Positions 1 to 8,485 are shown, counted from the first letter of the stretch. The stretch: DNA of 29,962 nucleotides from JANLTP01 sp031363055 (GCA_031363055.1 JANLTP010000155.1:1-29962); one strand, 5' to 3'. Made by a program: numbers and translations. Notes: generated by a model not told the origin, from the letters alone.

Positions 1-419
1 CGCATTCCTCGCTGATGCGCGGCTTCAACCGCCGCCACCACGTTCGCCGAGTTTCCGCTGGTTGAGATAGCGGCCAGCACGTCGCCGGACTGGCCGAGGC
101 CGCGAACCTGCTTGGAAAAAATGTCTTCGAAACGATAGTCGTTGGCAATGGCTGTGAGCAACGATGAATCGGTGGTTAACGCCAGCGCCGCCAATTCCGG
201 CCGCTCGCGTTCGAGCCGGCCAACCATTTCAGCCGCAAAATGCTGGCTGTCGGCGGCCGAACCGCCGTTACCGCAGATCAGCAACTTTCGGTCATTGGCC
301 AAGGCACTGACCAGACATTCAACCGCCCTGGCCAACGGCCCGGCCAAGGCATCAACGGCGCGACGTTTGAGTTCCGCGCTGTCGTTAAAGTGCTGGCGTA
401 TCCGCTCTTCGAGTTCCAT
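1..419 (-). CDS. gmhA/diaA: SIS-domain protein, phosphoheptose isomerase/DiaA family (partial, 3' end outside window)
   Basis: The first 139 residues are visible, starting at ATG 419; the C-terminus lies beyond base 1. The sequence has the SIS fold phosphosugar-binding signatures: CGNGGSAADSQHFAAE (about residues 49-64) and AISTSGNS (117-124). The family contains GmhA, which isomerises sedoheptulose-7-phosphate for LPS heptose synthesis, and DiaA, which binds DnaA to promote replication initiation. Position after lpoA and yraN is the E. coli diaA position. However, His60 and Glu64 keep the zinc-ligand pattern of GmhA, whereas E. coli DiaA has lost the Glu, so an active isomerase is possible. 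It starts 32 bp after yraN and is probably in the same operon. The family is secure; the choice between GmhA and DiaA is inference and would need the missing C-terminus. Confidence 0.88.
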   Translation of the reverse strand, partial: MELEERIRQHFNDSAELKRRAVDALAGPLARAVECLVSALANDRKLLICGNGGSAADSQHFAAEMVGRLERERPELAALALTTDSSLLTAIANDYRFEDIFSKQVRGLGQSGDVLAAISTSGNSANVVAAVEAAHQRGM

Positions 420-451
420 ACATTCGATTATAAGCCTTTAAAATCGATATG

Positions 452-838
452 TTAGAAGGCGTTTTTGATCCAATTTAGTTGATCAGCGTCGAGCGCGACG
501 ACATCAAATCGGCACGCCGGCCAACGACTTGGGCCGAATTGACGCAGCAGATAGAGTTGTGCCGCCCGACGTAGCCGCGCCTGTTTGGCCCCACCAATGC
601 TGGCTGCTGCGCCACCGAACGCCGAACTTGCGCGAACCCGGACCTCGACGAACACCAACTCCGAGCCATCGTGCATGATGAGGTCAAGCTCGCCGACCTT
701 GCCGCGCTGGTTGCTGGCCACCAGTCGGCAGCCCTGTGCGAGCAGGTATTCGAGGGCCTTTTGTTCGCCGGCTGCGCCGACGACCTGGGTTGGAGATAAC
801 CGCGGTTCAGCGCGGTTCGATGGGCGTGATAACGCCAT
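452..838 (-). CDS. yraN: YraN family (UPF0102) nuclease-fold protein
   Basis: This 128-residue protein matches the UPF0102/YraN family in length and motif order. The visible core is GEQKALEYL (24-32), then GELDLI (49-54) and LVFVEVRVR (61-69), giving the Glu50/Asp52/Glu65/Arg67 pattern of a restriction-endonuclease-like (Holliday-junction-resolvase-like) fold. The FGGAAASIGGAKQARLRRAA segment that follows is also typical. Biochemical function in this family is not well established. The ATG at 838 lies inside the end of the upstream lpoA-like gene, so the two overlap by 32 bp, which suggests translational coupling. The N-terminal 17 residues are not conserved-looking, and no better start is evident. 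Confidence 0.9.
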   Translation of the reverse strand: MALSRPSNRAEPRLSPTQVVGAAGEQKALEYLLAQGCRLVASNQRGKVGELDLIMHDGSELVFVEVRVRASSAFGGAAASIGGAKQARLRRAAQLYLLRQFGPSRWPACRFDVVALDADQLNWIKNAF

Positions 839-1976
839 TGCGATACTCGGCCAACACGGACGTGCGGTCGACCCGCGAATCAGCCGGCAGATCGACCTTC
901 AAGCGACCGGTCACGCCGTCGAGCTCGAATTGCTGGCGATTGCCCAGCAGTTCACGCGCCAGGCGAAAGGAATCGATACCCAGCGCGTACAGGCGCTGAA
1001 AGTCCAGATGCGTCAAGGTCGGCGCTTTGGCATAGGCCATGACCGCCGTGTGATCGGGTTGCAGTTGCCAGGGCATGTCGACCAGACGAACGCCGTCGAG
1101 TTCGGGCATTTTCAGCGTGATGCCCGGTTGCAACGAATTCGCCTGCGAGGTGGCGTACAGGCGCAACTCCTTCGGCAAGGTGGCGCGCAGCGCCCGCAAG
1201 GCGTCTGGTCCGACGGCGGCAAAGGCGACATCGCCCGAGGCAGCGCCGATGGCTGAGCGCAATTCGAGACCGGTGCGACCATCGGTCTCAACCGGCTCGA
1301 CCAGCGTGCCGCCCAGCTCACGCCAGGCATCGGAGAAGGCGGCAAAGCTGCGTCGGCCAATCGGAGTGGTGTTCGACACGATCAAGGCTTTTAAAGGGCG
1401 CCGATCCGGGATGCGAAGCGCGGCGTCATCAAATGCGGCGCGAGCAACCTGACGTCCTTCGCTCTCAACCGGCAGACCAAAAATAATGAGGTTGTTGGAA
1501 ACCCGCCGATCGGAGTCTGGCTGGTTCAGTACCAACACGGGTATCGGCAACGCACCGCGATCGGCCAAGGCATTGGCACCATTTCGAGTCAACGGGCCGA
1601 TGACGAAGGTGTAGCCGCGCGCCGGCAAGGCGTTGACGAGCTGATCGACATCCTCGCCGGTATCCGAAACCGAGATAATGTCGACGGTGATGCCCTGACC
1701 ATCGCGCGCATGCGCCGATTTAATCCCGGCAATCACAGCGGCCGAGGCTTTGCCAAACGACGGCGATTGCGTCTCGAGCAATACGGCAATGCGAGTTGGC
1801 CCCGAGCCCATGCTGCGCAACACGGAAGTCTGTACTGGCACGGCCACTTTCGCCGGGCGATTTGTAGAAGTCTGGCCGAATGCCGACAATGGGCCTGCCA
1901 ACGCCAGCCATCCGAGCCCGCATGCCAACCAGCCGAAACCTGTCCGCAGCCACCGTCGTCGAAAATCAGATTGCAT
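807..1976 (-). CDS. lpoA: Penicillin-binding protein activator, LppC/LpoA family (short form)
   Basis: I take ATG 1976, giving 389 residues; the open frame runs further upstream but only this start gives a signal sequence (RRRWLR followed by a hydrophobic stretch ending near SAFG). The mature part begins TRIAVLLETQSPSFGKASAAVIAGIKSA, the first strand and helix of a type I periplasmic-binding fold, and ends with the family's LDGVTGRLKVD and AEYRNG segments. E. coli LpoA is an outer-membrane lipoprotein of about 680 residues that activates PBP1A; this one holds only the C-terminal ligand-binding-like domain. I see no good lipobox: the only early Cys (WLAC) follows too short a hydrophobic run. 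It heads an operon with yraN and the SIS gene. The family call is fairly secure; activation of a PBP is inferred. Confidence 0.82.
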   Translation of the reverse strand: MQSDFRRRWLRTGFGWLACGLGWLALAGPLSAFGQTSTNRPAKVAVPVQTSVLRSMGSGPTRIAVLLETQSPSFGKASAAVIAGIKSAHARDGQGITVDIISVSDTGEDVDQLVNALPARGYTFVIGPLTRNGANALADRGALPIPVLVLNQPDSDRRVSNNLIIFGLPVESEGRQVARAAFDDAALRIPDRRPLKALIVSNTTPIGRRSFAAFSDAWRELGGTLVEPVETDGRTGLELRSAIGAASGDVAFAAVGPDALRALRATLPKELRLYATSQANSLQPGITLKMPELDGVRLVDMPWQLQPDHTAVMAYAKAPTLTHLDFQRLYALGIDSFRLARELLGNRQQFELDGVTGRLKVDLPADSRVDRTSVLAEYRNGVITPIEPR

Positions 1977-1977
1977 A

Positions 1978-2973
1978 ATGACCCATCGCCGATCGACACG
2001 AACTACCCGTACAGCCCCGTTGACTGAAGTAGTTGATGACGCCGCGAATCCTCCAGCTTCAGGATCATTATATGTAGTCGCGACGCCAATCGGTAACCTG
2101 TCCGATTTAAGCCAAAGGGCTATCGACAGCTTACGCCAGGTGGCCTGGGTCGCGGCTGAAGACACCCGAGTGACACGCACCCTGTTGAACCATGTCGGCA
2201 GCACCGCCCAGTTGTTGTCGCTGCACGCACACAACGAGCAACCGGTCAGCGCTGCGCTGATTGATCGACTGCGCGCCGGCGAAAGCGGCGCATTGGTCAG
2301 CGACGCCGGCACACCCGCTATCAGCGATCCAGGCGCCATTCTGGTCAGCGCTGCCCACAGCGCGCGTATTCGGGTATGTCCGATCCCGGGCGCCAGTGCG
2401 CCGATCGCGCTCATGAGCGCCAGTGGCCTCGCACCCGGCCCCTTTGTGTTCGAAGGATTTTTGCCGGCGCGCGACAAACTGCGCAAACAGCGATTGATTG
2501 AACTGAAGGCCTGGGTCGATCAGGGTCGCGCGCATTTGCTGATCTTCGAAGCGCCGCATCGGATCGACGCATGTGTGGTCAGCCTGCTCGACGTGTTCGG
2601 GCCATCACGGCACGTCGTGCTGGGGCGTGAACTGACCAAGGTTTTCGAGGAGATTCATCGCTGCGAACTGGCCGATGCGCCGCGCTGGATCGCCGCCAAT
2701 GAACACCGCCAGCGCGGCGAGTTCGTGTTGGCAATTGCTGCGGCACAGGTCCCGATTGCGCGTTCGCTGGAGAGCGCTGATGACACGCAATCAGCGCAGG
2801 CCGCCCTCGAGGCTCAGACACACACCTTTAGCACCCGGGCACTGCTTGCGCTGTTGCTGAATGATGTGCCGCTGAGCCAGGCAGTCAAGTTAGCCCAAGG
2901 AATCACGGGCCTGAAGCATCGCGAACTGTATCAACTCGCGCTGCGGATTTCTGCGCCGCCGTCGTCTGCTTAG
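1978..2973 (+). CDS. rsmI: 16S rRNA (cytidine(1402)-2'-O)-methyltransferase
   Basis: RsmI 2'-O-methylates C1402 in the decoding centre of 16S rRNA using S-adenosylmethionine. The 331-residue frame from ATG 1978 shows all family landmarks: LYVVATPIGNLSDLSQRAI near the N-terminus, AAEDTRVTRTLL, ALVSDAGTPAISDPG (SAM-binding loop), PIPGASAPIALMSASG, FVFEGFLP, and ARELTKVFEEIHR-like GRELTKVFEEIH. It is roughly 45 residues longer than E. coli RsmI, partly through an N-terminal extension of about 30 residues. An in-frame TTG at 2020 is an alternative start, and neither start has a clear Shine-Dalgarno sequence. The gene diverges from the lpoA-like gene with one base between start codons and ends in interleaved stop codons with rlpA. 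Function is very likely; the start is uncertain. Confidence 0.95.
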   Translation: MTHRRSTRTTRTAPLTEVVDDAANPPASGSLYVVATPIGNLSDLSQRAIDSLRQVAWVAAEDTRVTRTLLNHVGSTAQLLSLHAHNEQPVSAALIDRLRAGESGALVSDAGTPAISDPGAILVSAAHSARIRVCPIPGASAPIALMSASGLAPGPFVFEGFLPARDKLRKQRLIELKAWVDQGRAHLLIFEAPHRIDACVVSLLDVFGPSRHVVLGRELTKVFEEIHRCELADAPRWIAANEHRQRGEFVLAIAAAQVPIARSLESADDTQSAQAALEAQTHTFSTRALLALLLNDVPLSQAVKLAQGITGLKHRELYQLALRISAPPSSA

Positions 2974-4268
2974 CGCATCATCAAGAACGGCTTTGATCCG
3001 GTCGCTACCCGAATTCTCTCGGCCATTGCGTTGGCGTCGCTTCGATTGCCATAAGGACCGGCACGCAACTTGAACAAACCGGTCTCGCTGATGATCTCGA
3101 TCGGATGCTTGAACCAATCGAGTTGCTTGCGCACTTTTTCGCGCGTCGACTCGGCGCTTTCAGAAGTACTGAATGCACCCAGTTGCAAATAAGTCTTCGC
3201 AGGCGCTGCAACCGATTCGATTGTTGGCGCTACAACGGACGTTCCTGCAAGAATTGTTGTTGGCGCTGCAGTGGGCTTTTCCGCAGAAATTGCCGCGCTC
3301 GGTTTGGCGTTCGGAACCGAAACTACATCATCTTGCTTGACCGTAATCTCGACCTGCAACCGCTCTTCGCGAAGTTCCGCTGGCGGACTCGGCACTGGCG
3401 GACTCGGCACTGACGAACTTGGCATTGCCGGACTCGGCACGGGCGGACTTGCCACCAGTCCCGCGCTCGGCGGATTGGCCAGCGCGGCCAATAATGCCTC
3501 AGACTTCTTGACATTGGTTGAACCCGCAGTGGCCGGGGACTGAGCAATCAACGCTGTTGCATTGATGGGATCACCATCCTGAAAGGACAGCAGTTCAACA
3601 TCGACTTGTGCGCTGCCTGCCTGAATGTAGCCCAACTTGGCGGCCGCCGTGTAGGAAAGATCGATCAGGCGATCATTCAGAAACGGGCCACGATCATTGA
3701 CTCGAACGATCACGCGCTCACCGGTGCGCGTATTGGTCACTCGTACATAACTGGGAATCGGCAGGGTCGGATGCGCCGCAGTCATAGCGTACATGTTGTA
3801 GACCTCACCGCTGGCCGTTTTCTGGCCATGAAACTTGCGGCCATACCAGGACGCGAAGCCTCGCTGTTGATAGGGAACCAGCGCGGTCATAGGCTGATAG
3901 TTGCGGCCGAACACCGCGTAAGGACGATTGGCGCGGCTCAGCAACGGCTCGCGACGTGGTTGCGCGTCTGGCACCGTACGATGATCCGGCGCCGGCTCGG
4001 ACCCGGGACCGTCATCCATGTAGTAAGCACCGCGACGGCTTGTGCCGCCCGGTGAGTCCGAGCGCGCCGTTGCCGGCTTCGGTGGCATGGAAGTCGCCGA
4101 GGATGCGGTGGTGCCCGACGAAGGCACGCCACTACCCATCGCCGGTTCGACGGCAATCGAAGGCTCAGAACTGGAATCCGGTATCTTCGACGAGCGCAAT
4201 GGATTGAGCGAACAAGCGCCGAGCATATACAGCGCAAACAAGATCAAGACGCTTCGACAAACTTTCAT
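2970..4268 (-). CDS. rlpA: Septal ring lytic transglycosylase RlpA (DPBB + SPOR lipoprotein)
   Basis: ATG 4268 gives 432 residues with a lipoprotein signal peptide ending in the lipobox LGAC, Cys19. A low-complexity linker follows, then a double-psi beta-barrel (about 137-230) with GFASWYGRKFHG, MTAAHPTLP and VRVNDRGPF. His166 and Asp192 correspond to the catalytic pair described for Pseudomonas RlpA, which cleaves denuded (stem-peptide-free) septal glycan. A second Pro/Ser/Val-rich linker carries a 5-residue repeat, and the C-terminus is a SPOR domain (about 358-432) that targets denuded glycan at the septum. It lies 60 bp after the metal-receptor-fold gene. Its TAA interleaves with the TAG of the convergent rsmI. 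Confidence 0.95.
   Translation of the reverse strand: MKVCRSVLILFALYMLGACSLNPLRSSKIPDSSSEPSIAVEPAMGSGVPSSGTTASSATSMPPKPATARSDSPGGTSRRGAYYMDDGPGSEPAPDHRTVPDAQPRREPLLSRANRPYAVFGRNYQPMTALVPYQQRGFASWYGRKFHGQKTASGEVYNMYAMTAAHPTLPIPSYVRVTNTRTGERVIVRVNDRGPFLNDRLIDLSYTAAAKLGYIQAGSAQVDVELLSFQDGDPINATALIAQSPATAGSTNVKKSEALLAALANPPSAGLVASPPVPSPAMPSSSVPSPPVPSPPAELREERLQVEITVKQDDVVSVPNAKPSAAISAEKPTAAPTTILAGTSVVAPTIESVAAPAKTYLQLGAFSTSESAESTREKVRKQLDWFKHPIEIISETGLFKLRAGPYGNRSDANAMAERIRVATGSKPFLMMR
3383..3457 (-). repeat. 15-bp coding minisatellite in rlpA linker
   Basis: Five consecutive 15-bp units can be read here. The first two (3383-3397 and 3398-3412) are identical, and units at 3413, 3428 and 3443 are diverged. 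They encode a Pro-Val-Pro-Ser-Pro type pentapeptide repeat between the DPBB and SPOR domains. The period is a multiple of three, so copy-number change would lengthen or shorten the linker without breaking the frame. Confidence 0.85.
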
Positions 4269-4328
4269 GACCGCCTGCCTTTCGCTGGTTCGAACCAATC
4301 GCCATACGAGGCGTCCGCGCAAGCCATG

Positions 4329-5183
4329 TTATCGACGTTGCCCGCTCGCGTCGCCGATCAGCAACTCGCTTCTGAATCGATTCAAATATTCAAGTCCGGC
4401 AATGGCGCGCGACCCATACCAAGAAGTCATCTCGCCATCGATGAGATGTACAGCGCAGTGCGCTAGCTCAGGCATCGCCTGCAACGCCTGCACATGCGCG
4501 TTATCAAATCGGTACGGCTCCGTCGATAACAGCACCGCATCACCATCGGCCAGTGCGAGCTGCGACCATTCGAAACTCGGATAACGTACGGTAGCGTTCG
4601 GCACACTCACTGTATCGAGGCCCGCTCTCGCCAGCATGCGCGCGACATAGGTATCCGCGCTGATGGTCATCCACGGGTCCTTCCAGATCAGATAAAGGAC
4701 GCGGCGCCGGCGATGGTTAGTGGCATCAATATGGCGCATTTGTACTTCGAGGCGAGTGCAAAGTCCCTCGGCGGCTGCCGCACAATCGAACAGCGTTCCA
4801 AAGCGCCGGTACAACTCGAAATTGTCTTCTACCTCGATCGGATGCGTGACCACGATCTCGGGTATGAACGCACGCAAGAGCTCCACCGTTGGCTTCTCAT
4901 TTTCGTCAATATTCACGATCAGATGAGTCGGCTTCAGTCTTCGGATCTTTTCGATGTTGACAGTCTTGGTGCCGCCAATTTTAGGAATCTTCGCAACCAG
5001 CTTCGCCGGATGAATGCAATAACCGGTGCGACCGACGAGCAGGTCGGCACAACCCAGTTCGCACAACAACTCGGTCAAGCTCGGCACCAGCGAGACAATA
5101 CGAGGCGCGCCGGTTGTGGAGACGCGCACAGGACTCGTGAATTCGCGTGAATGGCGAAACTGGCTGGCGGAACTGGCTCGCAA
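4329..5183 (-). CDS. Helical-backbone metal receptor-type (BtuF-like) substrate-binding protein without signal peptide
   Basis: The first motif, PRIVSLVPSLTELLCELGCADLLVGRTGYC, is the characteristic start of the BtuF/FhuD-type fold, followed by KIPKIGGTKTVNIEKIRRLKPTHLIVN and, further on, LYLIWKDPWMTIS. BtuF homologues bind cobalamin and deliver it to BtuCD. Here no signal peptide is visible from TTG 5183 or from the alternative GTG 5129, and no permease or ATPase gene is adjacent, so a transport role is not shown. It starts 22 bp after dsbA and probably belongs to the argS-SPOR-dsbA transcript. The fold is confident; ligand and location are unknown. Neither start has a recognisable ribosome binding site. 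Confidence 0.75.
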   Translation of the reverse strand: MRASSASQFRHSREFTSPVRVSTTGAPRIVSLVPSLTELLCELGCADLLVGRTGYCIHPAKLVAKIPKIGGTKTVNIEKIRRLKPTHLIVNIDENEKPTVELLRAFIPEIVVTHPIEVEDNFELYRRFGTLFDCAAAAEGLCTRLEVQMRHIDATNHRRRRVLYLIWKDPWMTISADTYVARMLARAGLDTVSVPNATVRYPSFEWSQLALADGDAVLLSTEPYRFDNAHVQALQAMPELAHCAVHLIDGEMTSWYGSRAIAGLEYLNRFRSELLIGDASGQRR

Positions 5184-5204
5184 AACTGGCTTAAGGCGCA
5201 GCGT

Positions 5205-5864
5205 TTACTTTTTCGCTTTGATGCGCTCTTGCGCAATCAAATGGTCAATCACCTGCAAAATCGCCTGATTGCCACCGGCTGAAGACGGTGACGTCAGGTA
5301 GGTGCCATTCACCACCACACTGGGCACCGACTCGATCTTGTAGGTCGCCGCCATTGAACTGGCCTTGCGCATACGAGTCTGCACCGAGAACGACTCCCAG
5401 GTGTCGGTGAATGCTTTTTTATCGATACCGGCTTTTGTCAAAACCGCAGTGATTTTGTCGAGCGAATCCATCCGATTTTTGTCTTCGTGAATGGCGGTGA
5501 AAATCTTGTCGCCATATTCCTCCGTTTTAGCCATCGCCTCGAGGGTGTAGAACAACTGCTGATGCTTGATCTCGTTAAAAGGCACATGAGCCTTGCGAAA
5601 CAGGACATCGGCGGGCAATTGTTTGGCCCACTCCTTGAACACCGGCTCGATCGCGGCGCAATGCGGACAGGCATACCAGAAGAACTCGAGGACTTCAATC
5701 TTGCCGGCCGTGTCGACAGATTGCGGCGGCGTGATCAACCGATATTCAGCGCCGGGCGTGGGCGTCTTGCGTTGGGCGAGCACAACCGGCGAAACGGCCG
5801 CACCGACTGCAAGCAGCAGCGATCGCTTTAGAAACTCACGGGTAGGAAAACTTACTAGACTCAT
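5205..5864 (-). CDS. dsbA: Thiol:disulfide interchange protein DsbA
   Basis: DsbA introduces disulfide bonds into periplasmic proteins. ATG 5864 is preceded by AAGGAG with 9-base spacing; the protein has 219 residues. The thioredoxin-fold active site EFFWYACPHC places CPHC at 66-69, and the cis-proline loop appears as ESVPSVVVNGTYLT. The signal region PTREFLKRSLLLAVGAAVSPVVLAQ looks like a Tat signal with one of the twin arginines lost, so Sec export is more likely. The order argS-SPOR-dsbA is common in betaproteobacteria. No dsbB is seen in the window. Confidence 0.95.
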   Translation of the reverse strand: MSLVSFPTREFLKRSLLLAVGAAVSPVVLAQRKTPTPGAEYRLITPPQSVDTAGKIEVLEFFWYACPHCAAIEPVFKEWAKQLPADVLFRKAHVPFNEIKHQQLFYTLEAMAKTEEYGDKIFTAIHEDKNRMDSLDKITAVLTKAGIDKKAFTDTWESFSVQTRMRKASSMAATYKIESVPSVVVNGTYLTSPSSAGGNQAILQVIDHLIAQERIKAKK

Positions 5865-5930
5865 CAAACAAAACTCCTTGGCTTTGATCTATTCAACGCA
5901 CAGCCCGCAGGATGTCGTTGACAGCCATGA

Positions 5931-6614
5931 CTACCGCTGACGGATGACCGACGCTTCGATACCGCTTTCGGCCAACTTGACTCTGACCTTGTTCATATCC
6001 TCAAGACCGACATACGGCCCAACGCGAACCCGATAGAGTGACTGGCCATTGACCTCGGCGGTCAGAATTCTGGCCTCGAAACCAATCAACGCCAGCCGTG
6101 CCTTCATGCTGTCTGCGTCTTCCTGCAGCTTGAATGCGCCGGCCTGCAAGGTGTAGTTGGTTTTATCGTCCTTGGGCGGATCGGTGGGCTTGGCCTCTGC
6201 CGGTGGCGCCATAGTGACTGGCGAAGCTGGCGCTGGTGGCGCAGTGGCCGGGGCCACGGCAACCGGCGGCAACACCGCCGGGCTCACCGGTTTCGGCGCA
6301 GGCTTGTTATCCGGATTATTCAGGATGCCGCCCAATACCGACGGCTGAGTCGGTGCCTCAGAGGAGCCGGCGCCGCCACCGGGGCGATTTTTCGAATACA
6401 GCGGCTTGTTGGGATCGGGCGCGTCGGCGGCTGATTTGGGTTCCGTGACCCGATCAGACGACTTACCGATCTTGTTCACGAACGGCACCGGCGCACGGGT
6501 GACAAAAATCGCCACGAAAACGGCAATCGACAGGCCGAAAATCAGGCCGGCCATAAAGCCGAGGATCGTGCCGCCTGTTTCCAGGCGGCGCGCCAACGAT
6601 CGGGATTTCTTCAT
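5931..6614 (-). CDS. FtsN-like SPOR-domain cell division protein
   Basis: ATG 6614 (Shine-Dalgarno GAGG just upstream, overlapping the argS stop region) gives 227 residues. There is a short basic cytoplasmic tail (KKSRSLARR), one transmembrane segment (about 14-40), a Pro/Ala-rich periplasmic linker (about 60-145) and a C-terminal SPOR domain (about 150-227) beginning NYTLQAGAFKLQEDAD and including YRVRVGPYVG. This layout is that of FtsN, a late divisome protein, but SPOR proteins share it and no FtsN-specific helices are evident. It starts 9 bp after argS, indicating co-expression, with dsbA 66 bp downstream. Confidence 0.88.
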   Translation of the reverse strand: MKKSRSLARRLETGGTILGFMAGLIFGLSIAVFVAIFVTRAPVPFVNKIGKSSDRVTEPKSAADAPDPNKPLYSKNRPGGGAGSSEAPTQPSVLGGILNNPDNKPAPKPVSPAVLPPVAVAPATAPPAPASPVTMAPPAEAKPTDPPKDDKTNYTLQAGAFKLQEDADSMKARLALIGFEARILTAEVNGQSLYRVRVGPYVGLEDMNKVRVKLAESGIEASVIRQR

Positions 6615-6623
6615 CAAACCGCC

Positions 6624-8441
6624 TCACATTTTGGTTGGCGCCGATACGCCCAACAGCGCCAAACCATTACAAAGTACCTGGCGGGTAGCGGCCAGCAGCG
6701 CCAACCGGGCCAAGCGCAGATTCGCGTCATCAACGAGAAACCGCTCTGCATTATAGTAAGAGTGAAGTTCGGCTGCTAAGTCTTTGAGATAAAAAGCGAT
6801 TGAGTGTGGTGCCAATTCGTCGCAGGCGGTCATGATGAGCTCGGGATAATGCGCCAGGCTGGCCATCAGCGCGATCTCGCGCGGCGCCACCAGAAGCGTC
6901 AGATCGGCCTTGCGCAGCGCGTCCGGCAAGTGCTCTGGCTGCAACAAAGTGTCGACGTCAAATCCGGCCTGGGTGAACACGGAACAGATCCGGGCATGCG
7001 CGTATTGAACGTAGTACACCGGGTTGTCGTCGCTGCGCGCCAGGGCCAGATCGACATCGAACACAAATTCGCTGTCGGCCTTGCGCGAAATCAGGAAGAA
7101 CCGTACCGCATCGCGACCGCGCAGCAGCATTTGCTCGGCAGTCAGCGAGTGGTCGCTAACCGTCGTTTCTGACAGGCCTCCGCTCCACTCGATCAGGTCT
7201 CGCAAGGTCACATAGGAGCCCGCGCGCTTGGAGATTTTGACCTCCTCGCCACCCTTCATGACCGTGACCATCTTGTGCAGGATGTAGTCCGGAAACTGCT
7301 TCGGAATATTCGAATTGCTGGCCTGTAAGCCAGCCCTTACTCTTGCTATGGTGCCATGGTGGTCTGAGCCTTGCACATTGATGACCTTGCCAAAGCCACG
7401 CTGCCACTTGGCCAGGTGATAAGCCACATCGGGTACAAAGTAGGTGTAGCCACCGTCCGACTTGCGCATGACACGGTCTTTGTCATCGCCATAGTCAGTG
7501 CTTCTTAACCATAGCGCGCCGCCGTCCTCGAAGGTCTTGCCGGCTGCTATCAAGGTCTTGACCGTCGCGTCGACCCGACCATCCTGGTAGAGCGACGACT
7601 CCAGATAGTAATTATCGAAACGAACACCAAAGGCTTGTAAATCAAGCTCCTGTTCGCGACGCAAGTAAGCGACCGCAAACCTGCGAATCGCATCGAGGTC
7701 GTCGACGTCACCGCTGGCCGTGACCGCGTCAACCCGATCAGCGATCACGGTCTTACGCGCCAGATAATCATTGGCAATGTCGTTGATATAGCTACCGCGA
7801 TAACCATCGGTTGGGAATTGCTCGGACTCGGGCGCCAGGCCTCGGGCTCTGGCCTGAACCGACAAAGCCAGGTTATTGATCTGGGCGCCGGCATCGTTGT
7901 AGTAGAACTCGCGCGTCACCTGGTAACCGTTGGCAGTGAGCAACGACGACAGTGAATCGCCGAGCGCTCCTTGTCGACCATGGCCAACATGCAATGGCCC
8001 GGTCGGGTTGGCCGAGACGAACTCGACCAGAACCGGCGCGCCCTTGGCTCGGTCATTGCAGCCGAACCGCTCAGCTTGCCGGAACACTTCGGCGACGACC
8101 GCCCGCTGCGCTGCTATTGACAATCGCAGATTGATAAAACCGGGACCGGCAATCTCGACCGCTGACAGCAAACCGCGGGTATCGCGAACGCGCAGGCCCT
8201 GCGCCAATTGCTCGGCGACCTGTCTGGGATTCGTCTTCAATGGTTTGGCCAGTTGCAAAGCCAGATTGCAGGCCAGATCGCCATGACTGGCTTGTTTGGG
8301 ACGATCGAGCTCGATTTGCGACGCGGTTAACGCGGCCAGCACCGGAGTGCCAGTGGATATTTCTTTGGCAGCGTCGGCGATGATTTCGTTGGCGGCGTCG
8401 GCGATCCAAGCGGCCAGATGGTGTTTCTGTTCGGGTAGCAT
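6624..8441 (-). CDS. argS: Arginyl-tRNA synthetase
   Basis: ArgS charges tRNA-Arg with arginine. From ATG 8441 it has 605 residues. The N-terminal Arg-specific domain contains PKQASHGDLACNLALQLAK, the class I HIGH motif appears as ANPTGPLHVGHGRQG (HVGH 151-154), and the KMSKS-equivalent loop is VKISKRAGSYVTL. The C-terminal DALR anticodon-binding domain includes VQYAHARICSV and ends GLALLGVSAPTKM, a common ArgS terminus. The open frame extends 29 codons further upstream (to 8528), but that extension lacks family similarity. Start 8441 lacks a strong ribosome binding site. It heads the argS-SPOR-dsbA group. Confidence 0.97.
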   Translation of the reverse strand: MLPEQKHHLAAWIADAANEIIADAAKEISTGTPVLAALTASQIELDRPKQASHGDLACNLALQLAKPLKTNPRQVAEQLAQGLRVRDTRGLLSAVEIAGPGFINLRLSIAAQRAVVAEVFRQAERFGCNDRAKGAPVLVEFVSANPTGPLHVGHGRQGALGDSLSSLLTANGYQVTREFYYNDAGAQINNLALSVQARARGLAPESEQFPTDGYRGSYINDIANDYLARKTVIADRVDAVTASGDVDDLDAIRRFAVAYLRREQELDLQAFGVRFDNYYLESSLYQDGRVDATVKTLIAAGKTFEDGGALWLRSTDYGDDKDRVMRKSDGGYTYFVPDVAYHLAKWQRGFGKVINVQGSDHHGTIARVRAGLQASNSNIPKQFPDYILHKMVTVMKGGEEVKISKRAGSYVTLRDLIEWSGGLSETTVSDHSLTAEQMLLRGRDAVRFFLISRKADSEFVFDVDLALARSDDNPVYYVQYAHARICSVFTQAGFDVDTLLQPEHLPDALRKADLTLLVAPREIALMASLAHYPELIMTACDELAPHSIAFYLKDLAAELHSYYNAERFLVDDANLRLARLALLAATRQVLCNGLALLGVSAPTKM

Positions 8442-8485
8442 GCGTGAAATTGTAGCGGCAGCGCTCGCTCGAGCCACCGCACACC

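Noticed and set aside
585..1256. Plus-strand frame of 223 codons across yraN and lpoA
   Set aside because: Antisense to two genes with family support, no start signal.
3323..3547. Minus-strand repeat protein with VRQC units
   Set aside because: This is the rlpA minisatellite read in another frame.
5130..5210. Cobalamin riboswitch before the BtuF-like gene
   Set aside because: Only 22 bp separate it from dsbA; there is no room and no B12-box-like sequence was noticed.
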